Source of the DNA: Streptomyces scopuliridis RB72
GTDB lineage: Bacteria > Actinomycetota > Actinomycetes > Streptomycetales > Streptomycetaceae
Reading direction: 5' to 3'
Assembly: GCF_000718095.1 (NCBI RefSeq)
Contig: NZ_JOEI01000009.1
Coordinates: forward strand, 186,001-250,000
DNA length: 64,000 nt
The position numbers and the translations under genes are program-made. Numbering within the stretch: position 1 is the first letter of the stretch; the number at the start of each line of letters is the position of its first letter. Under the pieces are notes generated by a model. That model saw only the letters and a list, made by a program, of their open reading frames with translations. It ran no database searches and was not told the origin of the DNA. Below are positions 52,475 to 63,450 of this stretch, piece after piece.

Positions 52475-53731
52475 TCAGCCTCCGATCAATCGCAGTGTGC
52501 CCCACAGCGCCACGGTCGAGGCGACGAGAGTGGCGGGGACGGTCAGCAGACCGAGCCGGGTGAAGTGGCCCAGCGCGGGCGCCGTGTCGTGCTCGTGCAG
52601 GATGCGCCGCCACAGCAGGGTGGCGAGCGAACCGACATACGTGAGATTCGGCCCGAGGTTGACGCCGATCAGCGCGGCGAGCACCGGACCGGGACCCGCG
52701 GGCGCGACGACCGGCAGCAGCGCCAGGATCGCCGGCAGGTTGTTGATCAGATTGGACAGTACGGCGGCGATCGCCGCGATCGCCAGCAGCGAGGGGAGCG
52801 AAGAGCCGTCCGGCAGCAGCCGGCTGATCCCCGTGTCCAGGCCGTTGTCGACGACCGCCTTGACGACCACGCCGAGCGCGAGGACGAAGAGACAGAACAG
52901 CGGGGAGGCGGCCCTGACCAGCCTCGTGAGGGTCGTCCGCTTCTGCCGCAGGGCGCGGGCCGCGAGGACGGCCGCGCCGGCGACGGCCGCCCACAGCGGT
53001 TCGATCCCGGCGAACGAGGTGACCACGAACCCGGCCAGGGTCAGCCCCAGCACCACCAGCGTGAACACCGGCACCTCACGCCGCTCCTCCGTCCTCGGCG
53101 GGTGCGCCCCGGCGGCCAGATCGGCGGCGAAGAAGCGGCGGAAGACGGCGTACTCGACGGCGATCGCGGCCAGCCACGGCAGCGTCATCAGCGCGGCGAA
53201 CCGGGTGAAGGAGAGCCCGCTCGCCGTGAACGCCAGCAGATTGGTCAGGTTGGAGACCGGCAGGAGCAGGGACGCGGAGTTCGCCAGATGCGTACAGGCG
53301 TAGACATGCGGCCGGGGCCGGGCACCGACCCGGGCGGCGGTCGCGAAGACGACCGGAGTGAGCAGCACCACCGTGGCGTCCAGGCTCAGTACGGCGGTGA
53401 TGACGGCGGCGACGGCGAACACCCCGCCGAGCAGCCGCTGCGGCCGGCCGCCGCAGAACCGCGCCACCAGATCGCCCGCCGCCGTGAACAGCCCTTCCTC
53501 GTCGCAGAGCTGAGCCAGCACCAGCACCGCCGCGAGGAAGACGACGACGGGCAGCAGCGTGTACGTCTGCGTCCGGGCTTCCTCGGGCGAGACCACGCCG
53601 AGGGCGATGACCAGCAGCGCCGCGGGCACGGCCGCGACCGCCTCGGGCAGTCCGCGCGGCCGTACGACGGCGAACGCCAGCACGGCGAGCAGCAGCCCGA
53701 CGGAGACGACCTCAGCGACGACGGAGTTCAC
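52475..53731 (-). CDS. ArsB/NhaD-type (SLC13-like) membrane permease
   Basis: This is a 418-residue inner-membrane transporter with about ten to twelve helices in two inverted halves. Each half carries an Asn-rich re-entrant segment typical of the ion transporter superfamily (HLANSASLLLPVSNLTNLLAF and LGPNLTYVGSLATLLWRRIL). Helices such as LLPVVVFLAAVLVLAQL and VSVGLLLAVLAFAVV are clear. ArsB, NhaD and citrate-type permeases look alike, so the ion is not certain; the NLTNLL and LGPNLTYVGSLATLLW motifs favour an arsenite- or Na+/H+-type permease. The start ATG at 53731 gives a typical N-terminus. A universal stress gene follows in the operon. Confidence 0.85.
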   Translation of the reverse strand: MNSVVAEVVSVGLLLAVLAFAVVRPRGLPEAVAAVPAALLVIALGVVSPEEARTQTYTLLPVVVFLAAVLVLAQLCDEEGLFTAAGDLVARFCGGRPQRLLGGVFAVAAVITAVLSLDATVVLLTPVVFATAARVGARPRPHVYACTHLANSASLLLPVSNLTNLLAFTASGLSFTRFAALMTLPWLAAIAVEYAVFRRFFAADLAAGAHPPRTEERREVPVFTLVVLGLTLAGFVVTSFAGIEPLWAAVAGAAVLAARALRQKRTTLTRLVRAASPLFCLFVLALGVVVKAVVDNGLDTGISRLLPDGSSLPSLLAIAAIAAVLSNLINNLPAILALLPVVAPAGPGPVLAALIGVNLGPNLTYVGSLATLLWRRILHEHDTAPALGHFTRLGLLTVPATLVASTVALWGTLRLIGG

Positions 53732-53775
53732 GGGTGTTCACGTTCACGGGCATTCACTGGGAAGAGCCGGGCCTC

Positions 53776-53828
53776 TGCTTCGGGTGCTTCGGGGCTTCGG
53801 GTGCTTCGGGTGCTTCGGGTGCTTTCGG
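53776..53828. repeat. Tandem 9-base repeat (TGCTTCGGG)n
   Basis: About five and a half copies of TGCTTCGGG, one shortened by a base and the last degenerate, occupy the gap between the permease and gatB. No gene is seen here. The copies would encode Gly-Ala-Ser and Cys-Phe-Gly runs, but no start or homology supports translation. Confidence 0.8.
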
Positions 53829-53867
53829 CGTTTCGGTGTTTCGGGAACGAGGCCGCGACGAACGCGC

Positions 53868-53900
53868 GGGGGCGGCGCACCCGTCAGGTGCGCCGCCCCC
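53868..53900 (-). terminator. gatCAB operon terminator
   Basis: Perfect 14-bp arms (53868-53881 and 53887-53900, loop CGTCA) lie 18 bases past the gatB stop codon. Confidence 0.88.
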
Positions 53901-53918
53901 AGTGGCGTGGATTCGAGC

Positions 53919-55436
53919 CTACGAACCGGCGTCAGCCGGGGCGAGCCGCTCAAGGATCAGCTCACGCACCCGCGCCGCGTCCGCCTGGCCGCGCGTGGCC
54001 TTCATGACCGCGCCGACCAGCGCGCCCGCCGCGGCGACCTTGCCAGCGCGGATCTTGTCGGCGATGGCCGCGTTGCCCGCGATGGCCTCGTCCACGGCCG
54101 CGCCGAGCGCGCCCTCGTCGGAGACGACCTTGAGTCCGCGCTTCTCCACGACGGTGTCCGGGTCGCCCTCGCCGGCGAGCACGCCCTCCAGCACCTGACG
54201 GGCCAGCTTGTCGTTGAGATCGCCGGAGGTGACGAGCTCCGCGACCCGCGCGACCTGCTGCGGGGTGATGGGCAGTTCGTCCAGCGCGCGGCCCGACTCG
54301 TTGGCGTGCCGGGCCAGCTCGCCCATCCACCACTTACGGGCCTGGTCGGCCGGGGCGCCCGCGTCGATCGTGGCGACGATCGGCTCGATCGCGCCCGCGT
54401 TGAGGATCGACTGCATGTCGTGCTCGGAGACGCCCCACTCCTCGCGGAGCCGGTTGCGCCGGACCCGCGGCAGCTCGGGCAGCCCCTGCCTGAGCTCCTC
54501 CACCCAGTCACGGGGCGGGGCGATGGGCACGAGGTCGGGCTCCGGGAAGTACCGGTAGTCCTCGGCCTCCTCCTTCACCCGTCCCGAGGTGGTGGAGCCG
54601 TCCTCCTCGTGGAAGTGGCGGGTCTCCTGGATGATCGTGCCGCCGGAGTTCAGCACCGCGGCGTGGCGCTGGATCTCGTAGCGGGCCGCGCGCTCCACGC
54701 TGCGCAGCGAGTTGACGTTCTTCGTCTCGGAGCGCGTACCGAACTTCTCCCGCCCGTGCGGGCGCAGCGAGAGGTTCACATCGCACCGCATCTGGCCCAT
54801 CTCCATCCGGGCCTCGGAGACGTCGAGCGCCTTGATCAGCTCGCGCAGCTCGGCGACATACGCCTTGGCGACCTCGGGGGCCCGCTCGCCCGCGCCCTCG
54901 ATGGGCTTGGTGACGATCTCGATGAGCGGGATGCCCGCGCGGTTGTAGTCGAGCAGGGAGTGGGACGCGCCGTGGATCCGGCCGGTGGCGCCGCCGACGT
55001 GCAGCGACTTGCCGGTGTCCTCCTCCATGTGGGCGCGCTCGATCTGGACGCGGAAGATCTCGCCGTCCTCCAGCTGGACGTCCAGATAGCCGTTGAAGGC
55101 GATCGGCTCGTCGTACTGGGAGGTCTGGAAGTTCTTCGGCATGTCCGGATAGAAGTAGTTCTTCCGGGCGAAGCGGCACCACTCGGCGATCTCGCAGTTG
55201 AGCGCGAGGCCGATCTTCACGGCCGACTCGACGCCGATCGCGTTGACGACCGGGAGCGAGCCCGGCATGCCCAGACAGGTGGGGCAGGTCTGCGAGTTGG
55301 GCTCGGCGCCCAGCTCGGTCGAGCAGCCGCAGAACATCTTGGTCCTGGTGCCGAGCTCGACATGGACCTCCAGGCCCATGACGGGGTCGTACGTCGCGAG
55401 GGCGTCCTCGTACGGCACGAGTTCAGTGACAGTCAC
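53919..55436 (-). CDS. gatB: Asp-tRNA(Asn)/Glu-tRNA(Gln) amidotransferase subunit B
   Basis: This is the 505-residue GatB subunit, which activates the misacylated tRNA and accepts ammonia from GatA to form Gln-tRNA or Asn-tRNA. The N-terminal cradle domain shows [46 protein letters not shown], with the zinc-binding Cys pairs. [18 protein letters not shown] and the GHxE-like [16 protein letters not shown] follow. The C-terminal YqeY domain ([40 protein letters not shown]) is complete. The start ATG at 55436 is normal. It is the last gene of the gatC-gatA operon, with an 80-residue gene between gatA and gatB. Confidence 0.96.
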   Translation of the reverse strand: MTVTELVPYEDALATYDPVMGLEVHVELGTRTKMFCGCSTELGAEPNSQTCPTCLGMPGSLPVVNAIGVESAVKIGLALNCEIAEWCRFARKNYFYPDMPKNFQTSQYDEPIAFNGYLDVQLEDGEIFRVQIERAHMEEDTGKSLHVGGATGRIHGASHSLLDYNRAGIPLIEIVTKPIEGAGERAPEVAKAYVAELRELIKALDVSEARMEMGQMRCDVNLSLRPHGREKFGTRSETKNVNSLRSVERAARYEIQRHAAVLNSGGTIIQETRHFHEEDGSTTSGRVKEEAEDYRYFPEPDLVPIAPPRDWVEELRQGLPELPRVRRNRLREEWGVSEHDMQSILNAGAIEPIVATIDAGAPADQARKWWMGELARHANESGRALDELPITPQQVARVAELVTSGDLNDKLARQVLEGVLAGEGDPDTVVEKRGLKVVSDEGALGAAVDEAIAGNAAIADKIRAGKVAAAGALVGAVMKATRGQADAARVRELILERLAPADAGS

Positions 55437-55452
55437 GGTGAAACTTTCCCTC

Positions 55453-55695
55453 TCAGCCCAGCAGGACGTCGTCGTCGCCCAGGCGCTTCAGCTCCCGCAG
55501 GAGCAGAGCGACGCCCGTGACGATGGCGGCGGCGGAGACGACCGCGTCGACCAGCCGGAGCGTGTCATGGTCCTTGCGGGCCGTCCTGGCCTGCTTGACG
55601 ACGCTGATCGCGCCGAACGCGGTGGTCCCGATCGACAGGTACGTGCCGGTCTTGGACTTCTTGAAGCCCTTGGCCTTGCTCATTGCACTGGTCAT
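55453..55695 (-). CDS. Small protein between gatA and gatB, 80 residues, probable membrane helices
   Basis: This is an 80-residue protein. A basic start ([30 protein letters not shown]) is followed by [37 protein letters not shown], giving one or two short hydrophobic helices. Its ATG at 55695 overlaps the gatA stop by four bases (ATGA), and it ends 16 bases before gatB, so it is part of the operon. A start further in at the second Met (55683) is possible. It is not homologous to GatC. Nothing shows a role in tRNA amidation, and function is unknown. Confidence 0.85.
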   Translation of the reverse strand: MTSAMSKAKGFKKSKTGTYLSIGTTAFGAISVVKQARTARKDHDTLRLVDAVVSAAAIVTGVALLLRELKRLGDDDVLLG

Positions 55696-57203
55696 AGTGA
55701 CGGAGCCTCCTCAAGCAGCGGGTGGCCCCACTTTTCCACGAAGGCCGCCTCGACGGCGGCACCGACCTTGTAGAGCCGGTCGTCCTTCATGGCGGGGGCG
55801 ATGATCTGCAGTCCGACCGGGAGGCCGTCCTCCGGCGCGAGGCCGCAGGGCAGCGACATGGCGGCGTTACCGGCCAGGTTGGTCGGGATGGTGCACAGAT
55901 CCGCGAGATACATCGCCATCGGGTCGTCGGCGCGCTCGCCGATCGGGAAGGCGGTGGTCGGGGTCGTCGGCGAGACGATCACATCGACCTGCTCGAACGC
56001 CTTCTCGAAGTCCCGGGTGATGAGCGTGCGGACCTTCTGCGCCGAGCCGTAGTACGCGTCGTAGTAGCCGGAGCTGAGCGCGTACGTACCGAGCATGATG
56101 CGGCGCTTGACCTCGTCGCCGAAGCCGGCCTCGCGGGTCAGGGCCGTGACGTCCTCGGCGGACCTCGTACCGTCGTCGCCGATCCGCAGGCCGTAGCGCA
56201 TGGCGTCGAAGCGGGCGAGGTTCGAGGAGCACTCGGACGGCGCGATCAGGTAGTACGCGGCGAGGCCGAGGTCGAAGGACGGGCAGTCCAGCTCGACGAT
56301 CTCGGCGCCGAGCCCCTTGAGGAGCTCCACGGACTCGTCGAAGCGCTGGACGACACCGGCCTGGTAGCCCTCGCCGCGGAACTGCTTGACGACGCCGACG
56401 CGCATCCCGGCGACCGAGCCGTTGCGGGCCGCCTCGACGACCGGCGGGACCGGGGCGTCGATGGAGGTCGAGTCGAGCGGGTCGTGGCCGGCGATCGCCT
56501 CGTGCAGCAGGGCAGCGTCCAGGACCGTACGGGCGCAGGGACCGCCCTGGTCGAGGGAGGACGAGAAGGCGACCATGCCGTAGCGGGAGACCCCGCCGTA
56601 CGTCGGCTTGACGCCGACCGTGCCGGTCAGGGCGGCGGGCTGGCGGATGGAGCCGCCGGTGTCCGTGCCGATGGCCAGCGGCGCCTGGTACGAGGCGAGC
56701 GAGGCGGACGAGCCGCCGCCGGAGCCGCCGGGCACCCGGGTCAGGTCCCAGGGATTGCCGGTGGGGCCGTACGCGCTGTTCTCCGTGGAGGACCCCATGG
56801 CGAACTCGTCCATGTTGGTCTTGCCCAGGATGATGACGTCGGCCGCCTTGAGCTTCTTCGTGAGCGTCGCGTCGTAGGGCGGGATCCAGCCTTCGAGGAT
56901 CTTGGAACCGACGGTGGTCGGCACGCCCTCGGTGGTGAAGATGTCCTTGAGCGCGAGCGGGACACCGGCCAGCGGTCCGAGCTTCTCGCCCGCCGCCCGC
57001 TTGGCGTCCACGGCGCGGGCCTGGGCCAGCGCGCCCTCGCGGTCGACATGGAGGAAGGCGTGGACCTTCTCGTCGACGGCCTCGATCCTGGCGAGATGGG
57101 CCTCGGTGACCTCGACGGCCGTGAGCTCGCCGGAGGCGATCTTCTCGGCGATCTCGGCGGCGGTGAGCTTGACGCAGTTCTCGATCTTGCTGTTGACCGT
57201 CAT
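55692..57203 (-). CDS. gatA: Asp-tRNA(Asn)/Glu-tRNA(Gln) amidotransferase subunit A
   Basis: This 503-residue amidase hydrolyses glutamine and passes the ammonia to GatB. The amidase signature is complete: Lys in [28 protein letters not shown] Ser-rich loop ([21 protein letters not shown]), and the nucleophile Ser in [15 protein letters not shown]. The C-terminal region has [17 protein letters not shown] and [22 protein letters not shown]. The start ATG at 57203 lies six bases after the gatC stop. The stop overlaps the start of the following 80-residue gene. Confidence 0.96.
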   Translation of the reverse strand: MTVNSKIENCVKLTAAEIAEKIASGELTAVEVTEAHLARIEAVDEKVHAFLHVDREGALAQARAVDAKRAAGEKLGPLAGVPLALKDIFTTEGVPTTVGSKILEGWIPPYDATLTKKLKAADVIILGKTNMDEFAMGSSTENSAYGPTGNPWDLTRVPGGSGGGSSASLASYQAPLAIGTDTGGSIRQPAALTGTVGVKPTYGGVSRYGMVAFSSSLDQGGPCARTVLDAALLHEAIAGHDPLDSTSIDAPVPPVVEAARNGSVAGMRVGVVKQFRGEGYQAGVVQRFDESVELLKGLGAEIVELDCPSFDLGLAAYYLIAPSECSSNLARFDAMRYGLRIGDDGTRSAEDVTALTREAGFGDEVKRRIMLGTYALSSGYYDAYYGSAQKVRTLITRDFEKAFEQVDVIVSPTTPTTAFPIGERADDPMAMYLADLCTIPTNLAGNAAMSLPCGLAPEDGLPVGLQIIAPAMKDDRLYKVGAAVEAAFVEKWGHPLLEEAPSL

Positions 57204-57208
57204 GGCTG

Positions 57209-57505
57209 TTAGTCCTCCCCCAGGATCTGCGGCACCTTGAAACGCTGCTGCTCCTGGGCAGGGGCGCCGGAGAGCGCCTGCTCGGGGGTGAGCGACGGAC
57301 GGACCTCGTCCGCGCGCATGACATTGGTCAGCGGCAGCGGGTGGGAGGTCGGCGGTACGTCTTGGTCGGCTACCTCGGATACGCGGGCGACCGCGCCGAT
57401 GATGTCGTCGAGCTGTCCGGCGAAGTGATCAAGCTCTTCGGCCTTCAGCTCCAGACGCGCCAGCCGGGCGAGGTGGGCGACCTCCTCGCGCGTAATGCCA
57501 GGCAT
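57209..57505 (-). CDS. gatC: Asp-tRNA(Asn)/Glu-tRNA(Gln) amidotransferase subunit C
   Basis: This is the 98-residue GatC subunit, which wraps GatA and GatB. The family pattern is [20 protein letters not shown], then [73 protein letters not shown], with the usual C-terminal VPQIL. The start ATG at 57505 follows a GAGGAT-type site. It is the first gene of the operon, and a TAGGAT -10 element lies about 40 bases upstream. Confidence 0.96.
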   Translation of the reverse strand: MPGITREEVAHLARLARLELKAEELDHFAGQLDDIIGAVARVSEVADQDVPPTSHPLPLTNVMRADEVRPSLTPEQALSGAPAQEQQRFKVPQILGED

Positions 57506-57545
57506 GCAGCGATCCTCAGGGGTGAGTGTGATTGGTTTTGGCCCA

Positions 57546-57551
57546 ATCCTA
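57546..57551 (-). promoter_or_regulatory. gatC promoter -10 element
   Basis: TAGGAT on the minus strand, 41 bases before gatC, is a consensus Streptomyces vegetative -10. No convincing -35 was found at 17-18 bases. A small GATTGG/CCAATC inverted repeat overlaps its downstream side. Confidence 0.5.
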
Positions 57552-57739
57552 TGGGGCCGGGACCCCTGGCCACGAAACGGTTTGCCCTCGCCCCGTCCGG
57601 GAAGCCCCGGGAACCTCGTCCCGGAGGCCCCGGAACCCCGTCCCGGGTGCCGCCGCACACCCTCACCGCGGCCTGTTCTCGTCAGCGGACGGCCGGCCCG
57701 GCAGGCGTCACCCGACAGGCCGCGCGCGCCCGGCGGCCG

Positions 57740-59875
57740 TCACTGGACCACCTGGCCCGACTGCTCCCTCGCGCGCTCGACGGCGAGCTCGCGGGCGCGA
57801 GCGGCCTCCAGCTCCGCCGGGCGCTGCCAGCCGCGCTCGCCCCTGGCCAGCAGCCAGGCCGTCGCCTCGTGCGGCGGCATCGCGGCGGCCACCAGCCAGC
57901 CCTGTACCGCGTCGCAGCCCAGATCCCGCAGCCGTTCCCAGGTCTCGTCGTCCTCGACGCCCTCCGCGACGACCAGCAGACCCAGTGAGTGCGCCAGATC
58001 GACCGTGCAGCGCACAATCTCCGCGTCCTCGGTGTCGACGGCGAGTCTGGCCACGAAGGAGCGGTCGATCTTCAGCTCGCTGACCGGCAGCCGCCGCAGA
58101 TGCACCAGGGAGGAGTACCCCGTACCGAAATCGTCGAGGGACATCTTCACGCCGTGCCCGGTCAGGCCCGCGAGGGTGTCGGCCGCGCGCTGGGGGTCCT
58201 CCAGCAGGACGTGTTCCGTTATCTCCAGCTGGAGGGAGCCCGCCGGTACGCCGTGCCGGGCCAGCCTCGCCGCCACCGCGCCCGCGAAACCGGGGGTGTG
58301 CACATCCCGCGGGGAGACATTGACCGCCACCGGCACCATCAGGCCCTGGGACCGCCAGCGGGCGACCTGAGCGAGAGCCATCTCCAGTACGTACTCGGTG
58401 AGATGAGGCATCAGACCGGAGGACTCGGCGATCGCGATGAAGTCGTCGGGAGGGACCCGGCCGCGCTCCGGGTGCACCCAGCGCACCAGCGCCTCCAGCC
58501 CGGCGACCTGGCCGTCGAAGCGGACCTTGGGCTGGTAGTGCAGCTCCACCTCGCCCGCGTCCAGCGCGCGGCGCAGATCGCCCAGCAGCCCGAGGCGGTC
58601 CGGGGTGTTGGAGTCCCGCTTGGACTCGTAGACCTCGACGCCCGTACGGTCCCGCTTCGCCTGGTACATCGCGACGTCCGCGCGCCGCAGCAGCCCTTCC
58701 GCGTCCACCGCGTGCTCGGGATAGACGGCGACTCCGGCGCTCGCCTCCAGGACGAGCGTCAGCCCGTCGAGGTCCAGCGGCGAGGAGAGCTCGGCCACCA
58801 GATGGCGGGCGACGCGCTGCGCGCTGGTCGTGGAGTCGCAGGTCGGCAGCAGCACCGCGAACTCGTCGCCGCCGAGCCGCGCGGCCTCGGCGCCGCGTGG
58901 CAGGGCCAGCCGGAGCCGGTCGGCTATCTGCAACAGCAGCCGGTCTCCCGCGAGGTGACCGAGCGTGTCATTGACCGAGCGGAACCGGTCGAGGTCGATC
59001 AGGACCAGTCCGGCCCTGGCGCCCAGCCCCTCCGCCTCCTCCAGCGCGGACCAGGTGCGCTCCAGCAGCCACTGCCGGTTGGGCAGTTTGGTGAGCGGGT
59101 CGCGCAGCTGCTCCTCGGCGCGCGCCCTGGCGATCCAGAGCGTGGAGTCGAGGGCGATCAGCGGGATCGAGAAGAGCGGCAGCAGAACGGGCAGGGAGAC
59201 CGCGACCACACAGATCAGCGGCGCGATACCGAGCAGGGCGACCGCGACCAGACCCTGCCGGTACAGGGCCGTTCGGGCGACGGTCGGCAGCCCGCCGCCC
59301 TGCGGGGAGAGCGCGTACCAGAGCAGCAGCCGGGTGACCACGAGATGGGCGGCGGCGGCCAGCGCGATTTCCACGACGCTGACGAACCCCCAGTCGAGCG
59401 GCTGCCAGGGGTGTTCGACGGTGGGGACCACACCGAACAGGGCGAGCACGAGCGCGGCGGCGCCTATGCCGAGCATGTCCGCCGCGCCGTGCAGGACGCC
59501 CAGCCGCCAGCGGTGTCTGCGGGCGACCCCGACCAGCACCACAACGGCGAGGGAGACCAGTCCGGCCGCCACCCAGCCGTAGAGCAGCAGGACGGCCAGG
59601 GTGAGGGCGGCGCCGGAGCCCGTGCCTCCCCACCAGCGGTCCCGGCCGAGCGCGACCAGATGGCCCACGATGATGCCGGTCAGCACGGCCAGGGCCCATC
59701 CCGATGTGCCACCGGGGAAGAGCGCGTGGCCGTCGCGCACCGTATGGAAGAGTCCCGTCGCCAGGACGACGACGGCGAATCCCACCACAAGAGCGGGCGT
59801 CCTGGCCGCAAGGCCCGCAATTCGCGCGAATCCGCGCGGGGGTGAGACCGGGGCGGCGCTCTCGGTCGGTTTCAT
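57740..59875 (-). CDS. rmdB: Membrane GGDEF-EAL cyclic-di-GMP protein (RmdB-like)
   Basis: This is a 711-residue protein with about nine N-terminal membrane helices (for example LVVGFAVVVLATGLF, AVLTGIIVGHLVAL, LLPLFSIPLIAL). A GGDEF domain (LGGDEFAVLLP) and a full EAL domain follow. The EAL signature is intact: GLEALVRW, NVSPRD, EITEHV, LDDFGTGYSS, KIDRSF and AEGVED. The RxxD I-site is absent (RGAE is found near the place). Position between gatCAB and ligA and domain make-up match RmdB of S. coelicolor, a cyclic di-GMP phosphodiesterase affecting aerial mycelium formation. The start MKPTES at 59875 has a GAGGGACGGGA stretch; 12 further residues upstream lack one. Confidence 0.9.
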   Translation of the reverse strand: MKPTESAAPVSPPRGFARIAGLAARTPALVVGFAVVVLATGLFHTVRDGHALFPGGTSGWALAVLTGIIVGHLVALGRDRWWGGTGSGAALTLAVLLLYGWVAAGLVSLAVVVLVGVARRHRWRLGVLHGAADMLGIGAAALVLALFGVVPTVEHPWQPLDWGFVSVVEIALAAAAHLVVTRLLLWYALSPQGGGLPTVARTALYRQGLVAVALLGIAPLICVVAVSLPVLLPLFSIPLIALDSTLWIARARAEEQLRDPLTKLPNRQWLLERTWSALEEAEGLGARAGLVLIDLDRFRSVNDTLGHLAGDRLLLQIADRLRLALPRGAEAARLGGDEFAVLLPTCDSTTSAQRVARHLVAELSSPLDLDGLTLVLEASAGVAVYPEHAVDAEGLLRRADVAMYQAKRDRTGVEVYESKRDSNTPDRLGLLGDLRRALDAGEVELHYQPKVRFDGQVAGLEALVRWVHPERGRVPPDDFIAIAESSGLMPHLTEYVLEMALAQVARWRSQGLMVPVAVNVSPRDVHTPGFAGAVAARLARHGVPAGSLQLEITEHVLLEDPQRAADTLAGLTGHGVKMSLDDFGTGYSSLVHLRRLPVSELKIDRSFVARLAVDTEDAEIVRCTVDLAHSLGLLVVAEGVEDDETWERLRDLGCDAVQGWLVAAAMPPHEATAWLLARGERGWQRPAELEAARARELAVERAREQSGQVVQ

Positions 59876-60138
59876 TCCCGTCCCTCTCACAGCCGGCGAA
59901 GCCGATGCCACACGATGTCACGTTGTCATGCACACACGGCCGGAATCACACCACTCAGCCGTTGACGACAGGCGCACCTCTCCAACAGTAGGCCGCGAAA
60001 CGCTCCGACGGGCAGCGCTCTACAGCTGTTGCCCGAATGCGACCTGCCCATCCGTATCCATCTGGTATGCGCCGAACGGGTGAGCTTTGCGGCCCGAATT
60101 CGACGGTGTGGGACTCCGCTTTCCGGGGGATTGTCGCG

Positions 60139-62385
<2,247 letters not shown>

Positions 62386-63450
62386 TCACTCAGGGTTGTC
62401 CACGAGGGATCTCGCGGCCCTGACGCAGTGCGCCATCGCGGCGCGCGCGTACGCGGGAGATGCCCCCGCGAGCCCGCACGACGGGGTGAGCACCACGGAC
62501 TCCGCGAGAGTCCCCGGATTCAGCCCCAGCCTGCGCCACAGCGTTCTGACACCCATGACGCTACCGGCAGGGTCTGACAATGGGCCGTCGGTGCCCGGCA
62601 CGATTCCGGCGAAGAGTTTCGTTCCGCCCTCGACCGCCTCACCGATGATGTCCTCGTCACGCTCGGTGAGCAGACCGAAATCGAACGAGACCGCCGCCGC
62701 GCCCGCCCGCCTCAGCAGAGCGAACGGGACGTCGGGCGCGCAGGAGTGGATGACCGCCGTCCCCTCGCTCAGCGCGGTCACCTCGCGCAGCGCGCTCTCC
62801 ACGACCTGGCGGTCCACCGCCCGGTGGGTGCGGTAGCCGCTGGCCGACCTGACATGTCCGCGCAGTACGGCGGTGAGGGACGGCTCGTCGATCTGGAGCA
62901 CCGGTACGGCGCCGGGCACCCGGCGCCGTACCTCCGCGAGATGCGCGGTCAGCCCCTCCACCAGCGAGCCGGTCAGATCCCGGCAGGCTCCGGGGTCGCT
63001 GAGCGCCGACTCGCCGTTGCGCAGCTCCAGCGAGGCGGCCAGCGTCCACGGCCCGACGGCCTGGACCTTGACCGGGCCCTCGTACCCCCGGGTGAACTCC
63101 TCCAGCGCGTCGAGGTCCTCGCCCATCCAGGACCAGGCCCGCTTGGTGTCGCGGCCCGGCCGGTCGCCGATCCGCCAGCCGCTGGGCTCCACGCGCGCGT
63201 AGACCTCGACGAGGAGCCCCGCCGTCCGGCCGATCATGTCGGCGCCGGGGCCGCGGGCGGGCAGCTCGGGCAGATGCGGGAAGTCCTCGAAGCTGCCGCT
63301 GACGGCCTTGGCGGTCTCCCGCGCGTCGCCGCCGGGCATCGAACCGATCCCCGTGGCGGCGCCCCAGACGCGCGTGGCCGGCTCGGTCGGCGATGCGGTG
63401 ACCGGCTCGTTCCGTGAGCCGTTCCGCGACTCGTCCATCGGCGCGCTCAC
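62386..63450 (-). CDS. Cobalamin-independent methionine synthase-like protein (MetE C-terminal type)
   Basis: This is a 354-residue protein like the C-terminal catalytic half of MetE. After a short unstructured start come WGAATGIGSMPGGDARETAKAVSG and VKVQAVGPWTLAASLELRNG. Zinc-ligand candidates are His and Cys in AVIHSCAPDV and Cys in LTPSCGLAGASP. Asp in LQIDEPSL matches the catalytic region. It lacks the N-terminal folate domain of true MetE and may use another methyl donor; annotation as methionine synthase is by family. The GTG start at 63450 overlaps the SDR stop (GTGA), showing coupling. It precedes ligA. Confidence 0.88.
   Translation of the reverse strand: MSAPMDESRNGSRNEPVTASPTEPATRVWGAATGIGSMPGGDARETAKAVSGSFEDFPHLPELPARGPGADMIGRTAGLLVEVYARVEPSGWRIGDRPGRDTKRAWSWMGEDLDALEEFTRGYEGPVKVQAVGPWTLAASLELRNGESALSDPGACRDLTGSLVEGLTAHLAEVRRRVPGAVPVLQIDEPSLTAVLRGHVRSASGYRTHRAVDRQVVESALREVTALSEGTAVIHSCAPDVPFALLRRAGAAAVSFDFGLLTERDEDIIGEAVEGGTKLFAGIVPGTDGPLSDPAGSVMGVRTLWRRLGLNPGTLAESVVLTPSCGLAGASPAYARAAMAHCVRAARSLVDNPE

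Noticed and set aside
53734..54198. Plus-strand frame across the TGCTTCGGG repeat into gatB
   Set aside because: It consists of repeat-encoded Gly/Ala/Ser and then antisense gatB, with no sign of coding.
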